Shown here piece by piece: positions 42,425 through 49,008 of a stretch of DNA of 49,008 nt. Source of the DNA: Mahella sp. (lineage in GTDB: Bacteria; Bacillota; Clostridia; Mahellales; Mahellaceae); contig NZ_JAIHAU010000006.1 of assembly GCF_020054945.1 (NCBI RefSeq), positions 1-49,008 on the forward strand, read 5' to 3'. How positions within the stretch are numbered: the stretch's first letter is position 1; every line of letters begins with the position of its first letter. The notes beneath the pieces are model-generated. The model was not told the origin of the DNA, searched no databases, and was given only the letters and a program-made list of their open reading frames with translations. The position numbers and the translations under genes are program-made.

Positions 42425-43350
42425 TAACCATTTTGCTTGTTGCCTGTATCGGAATGATTGCAGGTTTTTTTATTTTGCTAAACCTATCACCTATGGAGTT
42501 CACGAACACCATATTTGCAAAACTTACTGATAAGCCCAGATCCCTTCGTGATGAGATCAATGAAAGTACCCGCCGTAAAAAGAAATCCTATCTTCGCCGG
42601 GAGATTGCTGAAGTACAGAGCATTCTCAAAGTAACCGGGAGAACGGCAAAGTTTCCTATGATTTGCGGGGCTGCCTTGCTGTTCTTTTGCATTGGTGCAT
42701 CTATCGCTATCATGATGGGGAATATCTTTTTAGTCCCTGTTATGGCTGTAGGATGTATGTTTTTGCCCCTTTGGTGGGTAAAGCTTACGGCTGGCCATTT
42801 CAAAAAGGATATTGCAGCAGAGCTTGAAACAGCCCTTAGTATTATTACTACTGCCTATCTTAGAAATGAGGATATCCTAACGGCGGTGGAGGAAAATATT
42901 CCTTATCTTAATCAGCCGGTACTAAATGTTTTTCGCGGATTTGTATCAAGTGTTAAGCTAATAAATCCTGATGTGACAGCCGTTCTACTCGATCTAAAGG
43001 AACAAATAGATAACGCCGTGTTTCAGGAATGGTGCGATGCAATCATTGCCTGCCAGCATGATAGGAGTCTGAAAACAACTCTAACACCCATTGTGACTAA
43101 GCTCAGCGATATGCGTGTAGTAAACGGTGAGCTGGAGAATATGGTGTTTGAACCTCGAAAGGAATTTATCATCATGCAGCTTTTGGTAGTGGGAAACATT
43201 CCCCTCTTATATTTCTTGAACAAAGACTGGTATCATACCTTGATGCATACTCCGCTGGGTCAGGTTATTTTAACTATATGTGCCGCAGTGATTTTCATTT
43301 CTACGGCATTTGTTATTAAGCTGACTCAGCCTATTGAATACAGGAGGTAA
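42421..43350 (+). CDS. TadB-like membrane platform protein
   Basis: The 309-residue protein has hydrophobic spans near residues 2-20, 78-120, 245-262 and 280-300. A cytoplasmic T2SF-type domain lies in between (E-L-E-T-A-L-S-I-I-T-T-A-Y and V-F-Q-E-W-C-D-A-I-I-A-C). TadB and TadC form the inner-membrane platform driven by TadA. It is followed after 3 bases by the tadC-like gene, in the usual order tadA-tadB-tadC. Confidence 0.8.
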   Translation: MITILLVACIGMIAGFFILLNLSPMEFTNTIFAKLTDKPRSLRDEINESTRRKKKSYLRREIAEVQSILKVTGRTAKFPMICGAALLFFCIGASIAIMMGNIFLVPVMAVGCMFLPLWWVKLTAGHFKKDIAAELETALSIITTAYLRNEDILTAVEENIPYLNQPVLNVFRGFVSSVKLINPDVTAVLLDLKEQIDNAVFQEWCDAIIACQHDRSLKTTLTPIVTKLSDMRVVNGELENMVFEPRKEFIIMQLLVVGNIPLLYFLNKDWYHTLMHTPLGQVILTICAAVIFISTAFVIKLTQPIEYRR

Positions 43351-43353
43351 CCG

Positions 43354-44226
43354 ATGACAATCTATATACTTTTATTCGGAGTCCTCCTTGGATTAGGACT
43401 CTTTTTTATTGCCGCTGATCTGCTAAAACTTCCTACCCTTGCCACGGAGAAGGCAATGCTATTGGCAGGAAAACAGGCAAAATCCAAGCCCAAAACCATT
43501 GACACTGCATTACATTCAGCAGCAGTAAAGCTGTCAGCATATATCCCAATGGACGAGTATAAAAAAAGCCGCATGGCCAATGTGTTGTCTGCTGCAGGTT
43601 TTTCAGAAACACCGGAACTCTTTACAGCAATGGCCATTGTTAAATCTACTGCCGTTGCCTTGGTGGTTATACCCTGCCTTGTGGTGCTGCCCCTTTTAGC
43701 ACCTATCGTATTGTTTCTTGCCGTTCTTATCTATTTTAAGGAGATTCGCAAGGCAGATGAGGCTCTGTCTGTAAAGAGAAACAGGATTGAGCAGGAGCTT
43801 CCAAGGTTTGTGGCGACCATCACCCAGGAGCTGAAAGCAAGCCGGGATGTACTGTCCATGTTGGAAAGCTTTAAGAGAAATGCAGGAGAGGACTTTGCCG
43901 CTGAGCTGGATATTCTTACTGCCGATATGCGTTCATCTTCTTATGAAGCTGCTCTCACACGCTTTGAAGCAAGGTTTAATTCTCCCATGCTCTCAGACAT
44001 TACCCGTGGTCTTATCGGCGTACTGCGAGGGGATGACAGTGCCATGTATTTTCAAATGCTCTCTCATGATATGAAACAGCTGGAGCTGCAAAGGTTAAAA
44101 GCACAGGCCATGAAGATACCGCCTAAAATCCGTATATTTTCCTTTGCCATGCTCATGTGCTTTCTGATGACATATATGGCAATTATTATCTATGAAATTA
44201 TCCATTCCCTTGGCGGGATGTTTTAG
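43354..44226 (+). CDS. TadC-like membrane platform protein
   Basis: The 290-residue protein has an N-terminal span (1-22), two central spans (about 90-125) and a C-terminal span (about 265-287). The cytoplasmic region contains the T2SF-type E-Q-E-L-P-R-F-V-A-T-I-T-Q-E-L and L-S-D-I-T-R-G-L-I-G. This is the TadC partner of the upstream TadB-like protein. AGGAGG overlaps the preceding stop. Confidence 0.8.
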   Translation: MTIYILLFGVLLGLGLFFIAADLLKLPTLATEKAMLLAGKQAKSKPKTIDTALHSAAVKLSAYIPMDEYKKSRMANVLSAAGFSETPELFTAMAIVKSTAVALVVIPCLVVLPLLAPIVLFLAVLIYFKEIRKADEALSVKRNRIEQELPRFVATITQELKASRDVLSMLESFKRNAGEDFAAELDILTADMRSSSYEAALTRFEARFNSPMLSDITRGLIGVLRGDDSAMYFQMLSHDMKQLELQRLKAQAMKIPPKIRIFSFAMLMCFLMTYMAIIIYEIIHSLGGMF

Positions 44227-44238
44227 GAGGGCGGTGTC

Positions 44239-44646
44239 ATGCTGAAAAGAACTAAACACATTCTAAAAAGCAGGCGAGCCGAGGGTTACATTGATATCTG
44301 CATTCTGGTAATCTCCGCCATGCTGGTTATAGCACTTGCTGTGAAAGTTTTTCCTGTCTATATCCAAAAACAGCAGATAGATACCTTCGCTGTAGAGCTG
44401 ATTCGGGAAGCAGAAATTGCAGGCCGTGTAGGTACTGAAACCACCCGCCGGGAACAGATGCTATCTGAAAAGACAGGGCTTAATCCTACGGTAACATGGT
44501 CAAAGACAGGCAAAATCCAGCTGAATGAGGAATTCACAGTAACAGTCACCTATCAAGCTAATATCGGATTGTTTTCAGGCTTTGGTTCGTTTCCCATTAC
44601 CCTGCGCTCAGATGCTGCAGGAAAATCAGAAGTCTATTGGAAGTAG
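44239..44646 (+). CDS. TadE-like protein (DUF4320 family)
   Basis: The 135-residue protein has a short basic leader, then R-A-E-G-Y-I-D, then a hydrophobic helix (I-C-I-L-V-I-S-A-M-L-V-I-A-L-A). A soluble domain of about 90 residues that includes Q-K-Q-Q-I-D-T-F-A-V-E-L-I-R-E-A-E follows. This is the DUF4320 pattern of conjugative elements and resembles TadE-type minor pilins. The motif before the helix is identical to that in the 38612 pilin-like protein. GGAGGG precedes the start, and its end is 8 bases from the next start. Confidence 0.75.
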   Translation: MLKRTKHILKSRRAEGYIDICILVISAMLVIALAVKVFPVYIQKQQIDTFAVELIREAEIAGRVGTETTRREQMLSEKTGLNPTVTWSKTGKIQLNEEFTVTVTYQANIGLFSGFGSFPITLRSDAAGKSEVYWK

Positions 44647-44654
44647 GTGGTGAC

Positions 44655-45200
44655 ATGGAAAAATTTAAAAGGATTATAAAAGATAAAAGAGCAGCATCCT
44701 TTCCCCTTATCATAGCCATCACCTTATCTCTGGTTTTGATTTTCAGTGGTATTTCGGAATATTTCCGTCTGATGATTGTAGCACAAGGTGTTCGGGATGC
44801 CGTGCAGGCCGCTGTTATTTCGACAGTTAATGATAATTACGATGATGTATATCATGGTGTCCGTGAAGGATATTCGGGAGCTTATCAGCCAATTGCATCT
44901 GACTTTGAAGAAAGTCTTGATTATGGCGATATATATAATAGACTGGATAATATCCTTGGGCTCAGACAAAGTAGCGGATATCATGAAAAGCGTACCTCGG
45001 AAGATAAATTGGAATTTCGTATATGGGGACTCTCTGTAAATATTAAAAATGCACCCTTTGCGACAGGGGATCAAAGCTTGGCACGGTTTCAAGCTGACAG
45101 CACCATTATGCTGGAAGTGCCGGTATCCTTTGGTGGAAAGCTACTGCCGCCTATGCAAATCAAATTGAAAAACAGCGCCGGTTATACCCCAAGGTTTTAA
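44655..45200 (+). CDS. TadE/TadG-like pseudopilin
   Basis: The 181-residue protein has a basic start, K-R-A-A-S-F-P-L before a hydrophobic helix (I-I-A-I-T-L-S-L-V-L-I-F-S-G), and an extracytoplasmic domain of about 140 residues. TadE and TadG minor pseudopilins have this form. Unlike its neighbour it lacks the R-A-E-G-Y-I-D motif. ATG 44655 follows AGGTGGTG; the open frame upstream overlaps the previous gene. A 124-base AT-rich gap with no feature separates it from the next gene. Confidence 0.65.
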   Translation: MEKFKRIIKDKRAASFPLIIAITLSLVLIFSGISEYFRLMIVAQGVRDAVQAAVISTVNDNYDDVYHGVREGYSGAYQPIASDFEESLDYGDIYNRLDNILGLRQSSGYHEKRTSEDKLEFRIWGLSVNIKNAPFATGDQSLARFQADSTIMLEVPVSFGGKLLPPMQIKLKNSAGYTPRF

Positions 45201-45324
45201 GTACAGAATCTATGTTAATGGAGTATTCAAAAGCTTTTTATAATATTGATAGACTTTTGAACTATCATGTGGTAGGGTGTGGCTTAACAAAATAGATTAA
45301 ACTATAGACAAGGAGAATGCCTTT

Positions 45325-45888
45325 ATGAAAAATATAAATAACAAAGTGAAGAAATGGCTGATTATTTCAGGCGGGCTGGTGCTAAGTATGGTACTTTTCG
45401 TAGCAATCATGAGCCAGTTTAAGGTACCGTCTATAAATGACTTGGATCTGCCTGACCAAAATAGCGACACGCAGAAGGTAGCAGTAGAAAGCCCTGATAT
45501 AACAGAAAAAGAAGATGATATTAAAGTGCCGCCTATTGAAATCGAAATGGAAACCAATAATGCCAACGGAGTAGATAAAGGTACTGAGCAGACCATTCAG
45601 CCTGATCCTGTAAAGCCTAAATATACCGATGAACAGCTTAAAAATCCAGACCAAAAGCCCAACGGCGAAAAGGTCACGGAACAGGATAAACCAGTTGAGC
45701 ATAACAAGGTAGAAAAACCAAGCACACCACCTAAGAGTGATAATCAGCCTCAAGGCGGGGATGTTAATAGTAAAGGTGAAACCTACCTTCCGGGGTTCGG
45801 GTGGATTAAAAACAGCGGAGAGAATCAAGGAATCGCAGGTGAAAGCGATGGAGATATTAATAAGCAAGTGGGGATTATGGGTGAGTAA
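45325..45888 (+). CDS. Single-pass membrane protein with Pro/Lys-rich tail (probable DUF6550)
   Basis: The 187-residue protein has one membrane helix (about 11-30) and a long, charged, Pro-, Lys- and Asp-rich extracytoplasmic part without aromatic core residues until Y-L-P-G-F-G-W-I near the C-terminus. That end motif is typical of a family in conjugative elements next to DUF4320 and DUF3852 genes. It may be a spacer or anchor in the envelope. Function unknown. Confidence 0.6.
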   Translation: MKNINNKVKKWLIISGGLVLSMVLFVAIMSQFKVPSINDLDLPDQNSDTQKVAVESPDITEKEDDIKVPPIEIEMETNNANGVDKGTEQTIQPDPVKPKYTDEQLKNPDQKPNGEKVTEQDKPVEHNKVEKPSTPPKSDNQPQGGDVNSKGETYLPGFGWIKNSGENQGIAGESDGDINKQVGIMGE

Positions 45889-45902
45889 ATAAATATAGCA
45901 AT

Positions 45903-45932
45903 AAAATGCACTGCATAGGCGGTGCATTTTTT
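45903..45932 (+). terminator. Intrinsic terminator inside the element operon
   Basis: AAAATGCAC (45903-45911) pairs with GTGCATTTT (45922-45930), followed by TTATTG. It lies 15 bases after the preceding stop and 20 before the next start, so it may adjust expression of the downstream secreted protein. Confidence 0.65.
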
Positions 45933-45951
45933 ATTGCGGAAAGGAGTTTGA

Positions 45952-47637
45952 ATGAAGAAAATATTAATGGCAATTTGCCTGTGTTTTGCTTTGATATGCT
46001 GTTCTTCTCAGCCAGCTTTTGCAGTTGGAGATGGGAATATTGATGGCGGCGGAGGCGGAATGGGTGACGGCACAAGCACCAACTCATGGACACCGGGGAA
46101 TGATGGTGTAAGAGTGACTGTGGTAAGAGCCAGCGATCATGCAGTAGTGACAATTCCAATTGATCTTACTAACAAAATTCCCCCTTCAACTATAGTTCAT
46201 TTTGGCAAGGTTAGTAAGTTAAGTTATAGCAGTGGGCAAAGTCTATCTCCACAACAAGGAACATTTCAATATATAAATCCTTCTCAAGCAATGCCGCGTA
46301 TAGTAAGCACTAGCGGCAGTAACAATATTGATGCTATAAAAAGGTTTTTTTGCTCGGAATATACGGTGAAATTAATTTCAAATCATACAGGTATGGACTA
46401 TGATGTGCTGATTAATGGTGATTACAAGCTACTCCTCGAGCCCTTTGCCTTCTACAAATTTGAGGGTGTGATGATTGCTACCACGGCTACCGAAGCAGCC
46501 CTATATGATGAACAGGTAAGCGGCTTGCTTAGAAAACAGATGACATCATTGTCCCATAAAAACTTGCCTCTCTCTATGTTTCTAGAGGTTTCGGATCTTG
46601 GCTATCCGGCATGGAGTGGCAGCAAAACCACTACCGCCTCAAATGCGGATATTAAATCCAGCCTCGGTCTTGGTATTGTTCGTTTTCAGGAAGAACCAGA
46701 ACCTCCTGTGGTTTCTGCCTATGATTATGAGTATAGGGTAAATACCGAGGTAATTACATCAGTAAGGGTAAGCGGAGGCCAGTCCGATCCCGATAATTCA
46801 ACTCGGGTAGACTTCACCATAAACGGCACAACCTATAATGTAGGCAATGTCTATTATCCAAGTGGAGATAGTCAGCTTGCTTGGGTAAAATGGAGAACCC
46901 CGGCGACTGAGCAGGACATGGTAATTCATGTATCTGTAAGAGGTCCAGGCGGAACAGATAAGAGCATCATAAACTGCAAGATTATAGACATGGATAAGAA
47001 TCCTCCGCCTAACCCTATCGCTGATGATAGAAACGATAGTTTTCAGAAAAACATTGTTCCACTGCGAGCAGAAAAAATAAGAGCTGACTGGACAGTTTGG
47101 AGTCCATGGTGGAGAGCATATTGGGTGTGGCACGGAGATGACGAGGATGGATATTGGTGTGATCATGGATGGTGGGGGTTTGATTTAAACAGATATTATG
47201 CTTCTTTTTCTGCGAGTATGACCATCCTTTGCGACAGCAAAAATCCCACAGCTAATGGTCGCACAATGAAATCAGGCTATGGAATTAACCAAGAGGTATC
47301 AGCATCAGTTAGCAGCAATCAGTCTACTGCTATAACAAATCCGCAGAATGCTGTAAGCTATTTTCCTGAGTTTAACTATGGTTCTTATTGGAGACTGCTG
47401 GAGCGAATGCAAAGTGGCAGCACTGCTCGCTTTGAGTTTCAAAAAAACAATTATTCAACTTACAAGAACCGAACACACTTCAGTCCGATTTGGATGCCGG
47501 ATGGAAGCTATGAAGTTAATACCTGGGCGCTTGATAGCTGGACTCCTGTCGGAATGTTTTCAGCAAATTTGACTGATAGTCTGGTTATCAGGGGATCACT
47601 TTGGGATGATTGGCATGTCGCTCCGCTAAAGCCCTAA
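45952..47637 (+). CDS. Secreted tryptophan-rich element protein of unknown function
   Basis: The 561-residue protein has a signal peptide (about 1-24, ending A-F-A), a Gly-rich mature start (G-G-G-G-G), and no membrane span after it. A middle Ig-like section has V-V-S-A-Y-D-Y-E-Y-R and N-G-T-T-Y-N-V-G-N-V. A striking region around residues 380-412 holds about ten tryptophans (for example W-T-V-W-S-P-W-W-R-A-Y-W-V-W). I do not recognise a family. By position between the Tad genes and the DUF3852 gene it is probably an exported component of the transfer or adhesion apparatus. The start follows AAAGGAG by 5 bases. Confidence 0.6.
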   Translation: MKKILMAICLCFALICCSSQPAFAVGDGNIDGGGGGMGDGTSTNSWTPGNDGVRVTVVRASDHAVVTIPIDLTNKIPPSTIVHFGKVSKLSYSSGQSLSPQQGTFQYINPSQAMPRIVSTSGSNNIDAIKRFFCSEYTVKLISNHTGMDYDVLINGDYKLLLEPFAFYKFEGVMIATTATEAALYDEQVSGLLRKQMTSLSHKNLPLSMFLEVSDLGYPAWSGSKTTTASNADIKSSLGLGIVRFQEEPEPPVVSAYDYEYRVNTEVITSVRVSGGQSDPDNSTRVDFTINGTTYNVGNVYYPSGDSQLAWVKWRTPATEQDMVIHVSVRGPGGTDKSIINCKIIDMDKNPPPNPIADDRNDSFQKNIVPLRAEKIRADWTVWSPWWRAYWVWHGDDEDGYWCDHGWWGFDLNRYYASFSASMTILCDSKNPTANGRTMKSGYGINQEVSASVSSNQSTAITNPQNAVSYFPEFNYGSYWRLLERMQSGSTARFEFQKNNYSTYKNRTHFSPIWMPDGSYEVNTWALDSWTPVGMFSANLTDSLVIRGSLWDDWHVAPLKP

Positions 47638-47658
47638 AAGAAGGAAAGACAACAATAG

Positions 47659-47703
47659 AAATCCCTGTGGGCGGGAAATGATTATTCTCATCCGCAGGGA
47701 TTT
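47659..47703 (+). terminator. Stem-loop in the element operon
   Basis: AAATCCCTGTGG (47659-47670) pairs with CCGCAGGGATTT (47692-47703) with one G-U pair, then TGTGTTG. The stem is long, but the T-tract is poor, so it may be an attenuator or an RNA-stabilising structure. Confidence 0.55.
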
Positions 47704-47740
47704 TGTGTTGAAAATATGTAAAGAAAGAAAGGCGGTCTAT

Positions 47741-48082
47741 ATGACAAAAAATAAAAAAAGAGTCTTGATACTGACTTGTGCCTTTGCGCTCTCAATGCTT
47801 TTCTGTACAACGGCTTTTGCAGCCGGTACCGGGGATGTGGCGGGAGCAATTGAGGGCACATGGCGAGATGCTTCAGGGCAGATAAAAACGGTAGTAAACA
47901 ATGTGGTATTCCCAGCAATCGATCTTATTTTGGCTGTGTTTTTCTTTGCCAAACTTGGGATGGCGTATTTTGATTATCGCAAACATGGTCAATTTGAGTG
48001 GAGTGCCCCGGCAATATTATTTGCCTGTCTGGTGTTTACCTTAACGGCACCGCTCTATATTTGGACGATTTTGGGGATGTAA
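47741..48082 (+). CDS. DUF3852 family protein, VirB2/TrbC-like pilin candidate
   Basis: The 113-residue protein has a signal peptide ending F-A-A-G. The segment V-N-N-V-V-F-P-A-I-D-L-I-L-A-V-F-F-F follows, then a short basic loop (Y-F-D-Y-R-K-H-G-Q-F-E-W) and a second hydrophobic helix. Two helices after a cleaved leader is the layout of VirB2/TrbC conjugative pilins, so a role as T4SS pilin or membrane subunit is likely. The family is known from conjugative elements next to conjugation genes. ATG 47741 follows AAAGGCGG; an open frame from 47678 has no site. Confidence 0.7.
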   Translation: MTKNKKRVLILTCAFALSMLFCTTAFAAGTGDVAGAIEGTWRDASGQIKTVVNNVVFPAIDLILAVFFFAKLGMAYFDYRKHGQFEWSAPAILFACLVFTLTAPLYIWTILGM

Positions 48083-48088
48083 TCGGAA

Positions 48089-48124
48089 AGCAGGACGGCT
48101 CCTGCCTTACAGAGTCGTCCTGCT
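48089..48124. repeat. Inverted repeat after the DUF3852 gene
   Basis: AGCAGGACG (48089-48097) is complementary to CGTCCTGCT (48116-48124) with an 18-base loop. It lacks a U-tract on either side. It marks the point where the rightward element operon meets a leftward gene. Confidence 0.5.
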
Positions 48125-48143
48125 ACTAAGGTCCCCATTATGC

Positions 48144-48608
48144 TCATTTTGCGTAGATCAATGTTATAATTCCATCTGCCCTTGTTACATTGAATTGAGC
48201 ATCTTCTACAAATGTTACATTTTGTTCCTCTTTGGATGTGAAGTCTATGTTATAACCTAAATTACTACCATATCCAAGGATACTTGCCACCACTTTATCA
48301 CCCTTGACGAAAAGCAAATGTACCATTCCTTCATTAATGTTGTTTTCCTTAATATCAGCACTCTTAAATCTAACAATTTTTTCAATTTCTTCTTTGCTTT
48401 GATACGGATCAAAGGTATAGAGGAAGTCCCACTCAAAAGGAACGACATCATTTAACTGAACCGTCTCACTATCAATAGATTGGACTGAGTTTTTTAATTT
48501 CTGATTATTGATAAACATAATAGGATTGCCAATTAGTAAGTACCCTAATACTCCAATTAAAGCAATGCAAGCTATAATAATGATTGATACTTTTGTTTTC
48601 TTCTTCAT
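48144..48608 (-). CDS. Membrane-anchored protein of unknown function
   Basis: The 154-residue protein has a basic start, one hydrophobic helix (about 7-27: I-I-I-I-A-C-I-A-L-I-G-V-L-G-Y-L-L) and an extracytoplasmic domain. The domain contains V-V-P-F-E-W-D-F-L-Y-T-F-D-P-Y-Q-S-K-E-E-I-E and G-D-K-V-V-A-S-I-L-G-Y. The F-x-W-D-x-L-Y-x-F-x-P-Y pattern occurs in small lipoprotein-like proteins of Firmicutes without a known role. It is on the opposite strand to the element genes, so it may be a cargo gene or lie in a different insertion. The ATG lacks a strong ribosome binding site (GGGAG is 6 bases upstream). Confidence 0.6.
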   Translation of the reverse strand: MKKKTKVSIIIIACIALIGVLGYLLIGNPIMFINNQKLKNSVQSIDSETVQLNDVVPFEWDFLYTFDPYQSKEEIEKIVRFKSADIKENNINEGMVHLLFVKGDKVVASILGYGSNLGYNIDFTSKEEQNVTFVEDAQFNVTRADGIITLIYAK

Positions 48609-48744
48609 AGTTACTCCCTATTATATAAATAATCAGTAATTCAATCCTTGTTAAAGTCATAATACCATATGTTGCTGTGAATTTCCATTGCCTTTACGCA
48701 AGGATAATCTGGACTATTCTTGGGTTATGATGGTGAAATAAAAA

Positions 48745-48780
48745 GTGGGCAACCAAGCCATAATCGGCGAGGTTGCCCAC
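48745..48780. terminator. Terminator-like inverted repeat
   Basis: GTGGGCAACC (48745-48754) pairs perfectly with GGTTGCCCAC (48771-48780), a 10-bp stem. On the minus strand it is followed by TTTTTATTT, so it is probably a leftward terminator for the gene entering from the right edge. The rest of 48609-48897 is AT-rich with no gene. Confidence 0.65.
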
Positions 48781-48897
48781 ACTTTCGTAGTAATCAATAT
48801 TGGCTTGAGCAATGCGAAAATCACTTAAATCAAATAAGTTCTCACAATCTCATTAATTTGATTTTATAGATTTCTCTATAAATTACTACAGTAATAA

Positions 48898-49008
48898 TTA
48901 TTTTGTTCCGTGATGAAACCACGTTTTCATAGTTTCAATGACTTTTATCAGCTCAGCTTCCTGTATCACATATGGAACCATTGCATATATATAGTTCAAA
49001 AATGGACG
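48898..49008 (-). CDS. C-terminal end of a possible class III aminotransferase
   Basis: Thirty-six codons are open on the minus strand to the window edge, reading R-P-F-L-N-Y-I-Y-A-M-V-P-Y-V-I and ending W-F-H-H-G-T-K before a stop at 48898. The R-P-x-x-N-x-I-Y-x-M-x-P-Y-x-I pattern is typical of the C-terminus of PLP-dependent class III aminotransferases such as BioA. Only this fragment is visible, so the assignment is tentative. The upstream part lies outside the window. Confidence 0.45.
   Translation of the reverse strand, partial: RPFLNYIYAMVPYVIQEAELIKVIETMKTWFHHGTK

Noticed and set aside
42421-44226. TadB/TadC-like genes as type II secretion or competence (ComGB) genes
   Set aside because: They are two separate short platform proteins directly after a CpaF-type ATPase and beside CpaB and TadV-type genes, which fits Tad and not the single GspF or ComGB layout.

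Overview
The window looks like the origin-proximal part of a chromosome from a spore-forming, anaerobic-type member of the Clostridia (Firmicutes). It starts with the classic oriC-side block rpmH-rnpA-yidD-yidC-jag-mnmE-mnmG-rsmG and continues with soj/spo0J (parA/parB), two perfect parS sites, a second ParB/Noc-like gene, a yyaC-type sporulation gene and a DUF4446 gene. The host genes use ATA very heavily for isoleucine. A Mahella-like or Thermoanaerobacterales-like host is my guess; the sequence alone does not prove it.

Layout. 0.2-6.4 kb: ribosomal protein, RNase P protein, membrane insertase and tRNA/rRNA modification genes, all rightward. 6.5-11.3 kb: a B12-binding radical SAM enzyme with a parS site inside its 3' end, a polyprenyl diphosphate synthase, a YtpB-type C35 terpene cyclase homologue on the opposite strand, and a phosphoribosyltransferase whose Shine-Dalgarno sequence is separated from its start by a GC-rich hairpin. 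11.3-15.1 kb: parS, parB, parA, a small lipoprotein gene in a decayed-looking stretch, and the Noc-like gene. 15.2-19.4 kb: AraC regulator with a divergent URO-D-like gene, CvpA, a structured GC-rich intergenic segment, yyaC and DUF4446. 19.5-23.6 kb: an ammonium transporter behind an ANTAR-like antitermination leader, then a U32 peptidase.

23.8-28.4 kb: a DpnII/MboI-type restriction-modification operon (adenine methylase, endonuclease, second methylase with an N-terminal zinc finger) sits between two nearly identical copies of about 70 bp. The repeat is the -10 region, leader and first codons of rlmD, so this looks like insertion with long target duplication. The -35 element stayed with the left copy, which now faces the restriction genes, while intact rlmD kept only the -10 side.

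28.4 kb to at least 48.1 kb: part of an integrative conjugative element, recognised by an ArdA antirestriction protein, DUF4314, an XRE regulator, a DUF1273/SLOG protein, an orphan D12-class adenine methylase, YodL-domain and SpoVG-like proteins, and a DUF3852 (pilin-like) protein. Its centre is a complete-looking Tad/Flp-type pilus assembly operon: small pilin-like protein, prepilin peptidase, CpaB, TadZ-like and TadA ATPases, TadB, TadC and two TadE-like proteins. It lies directly downstream of a 1,229-residue S-layer-anchored protein with about ten Ig-like repeats. Two of the small membrane proteins share the motif RAEGYID just before their hydrophobic segment, suggesting one prepilin peptidase processes both. 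No integrase, relaxase, VirB4 or VirD4 lies inside the window, so the element continues to the right or its other parts lie elsewhere. The last kilobase has a minus-strand membrane-anchored protein and the C-terminal end of what may be a class III aminotransferase.
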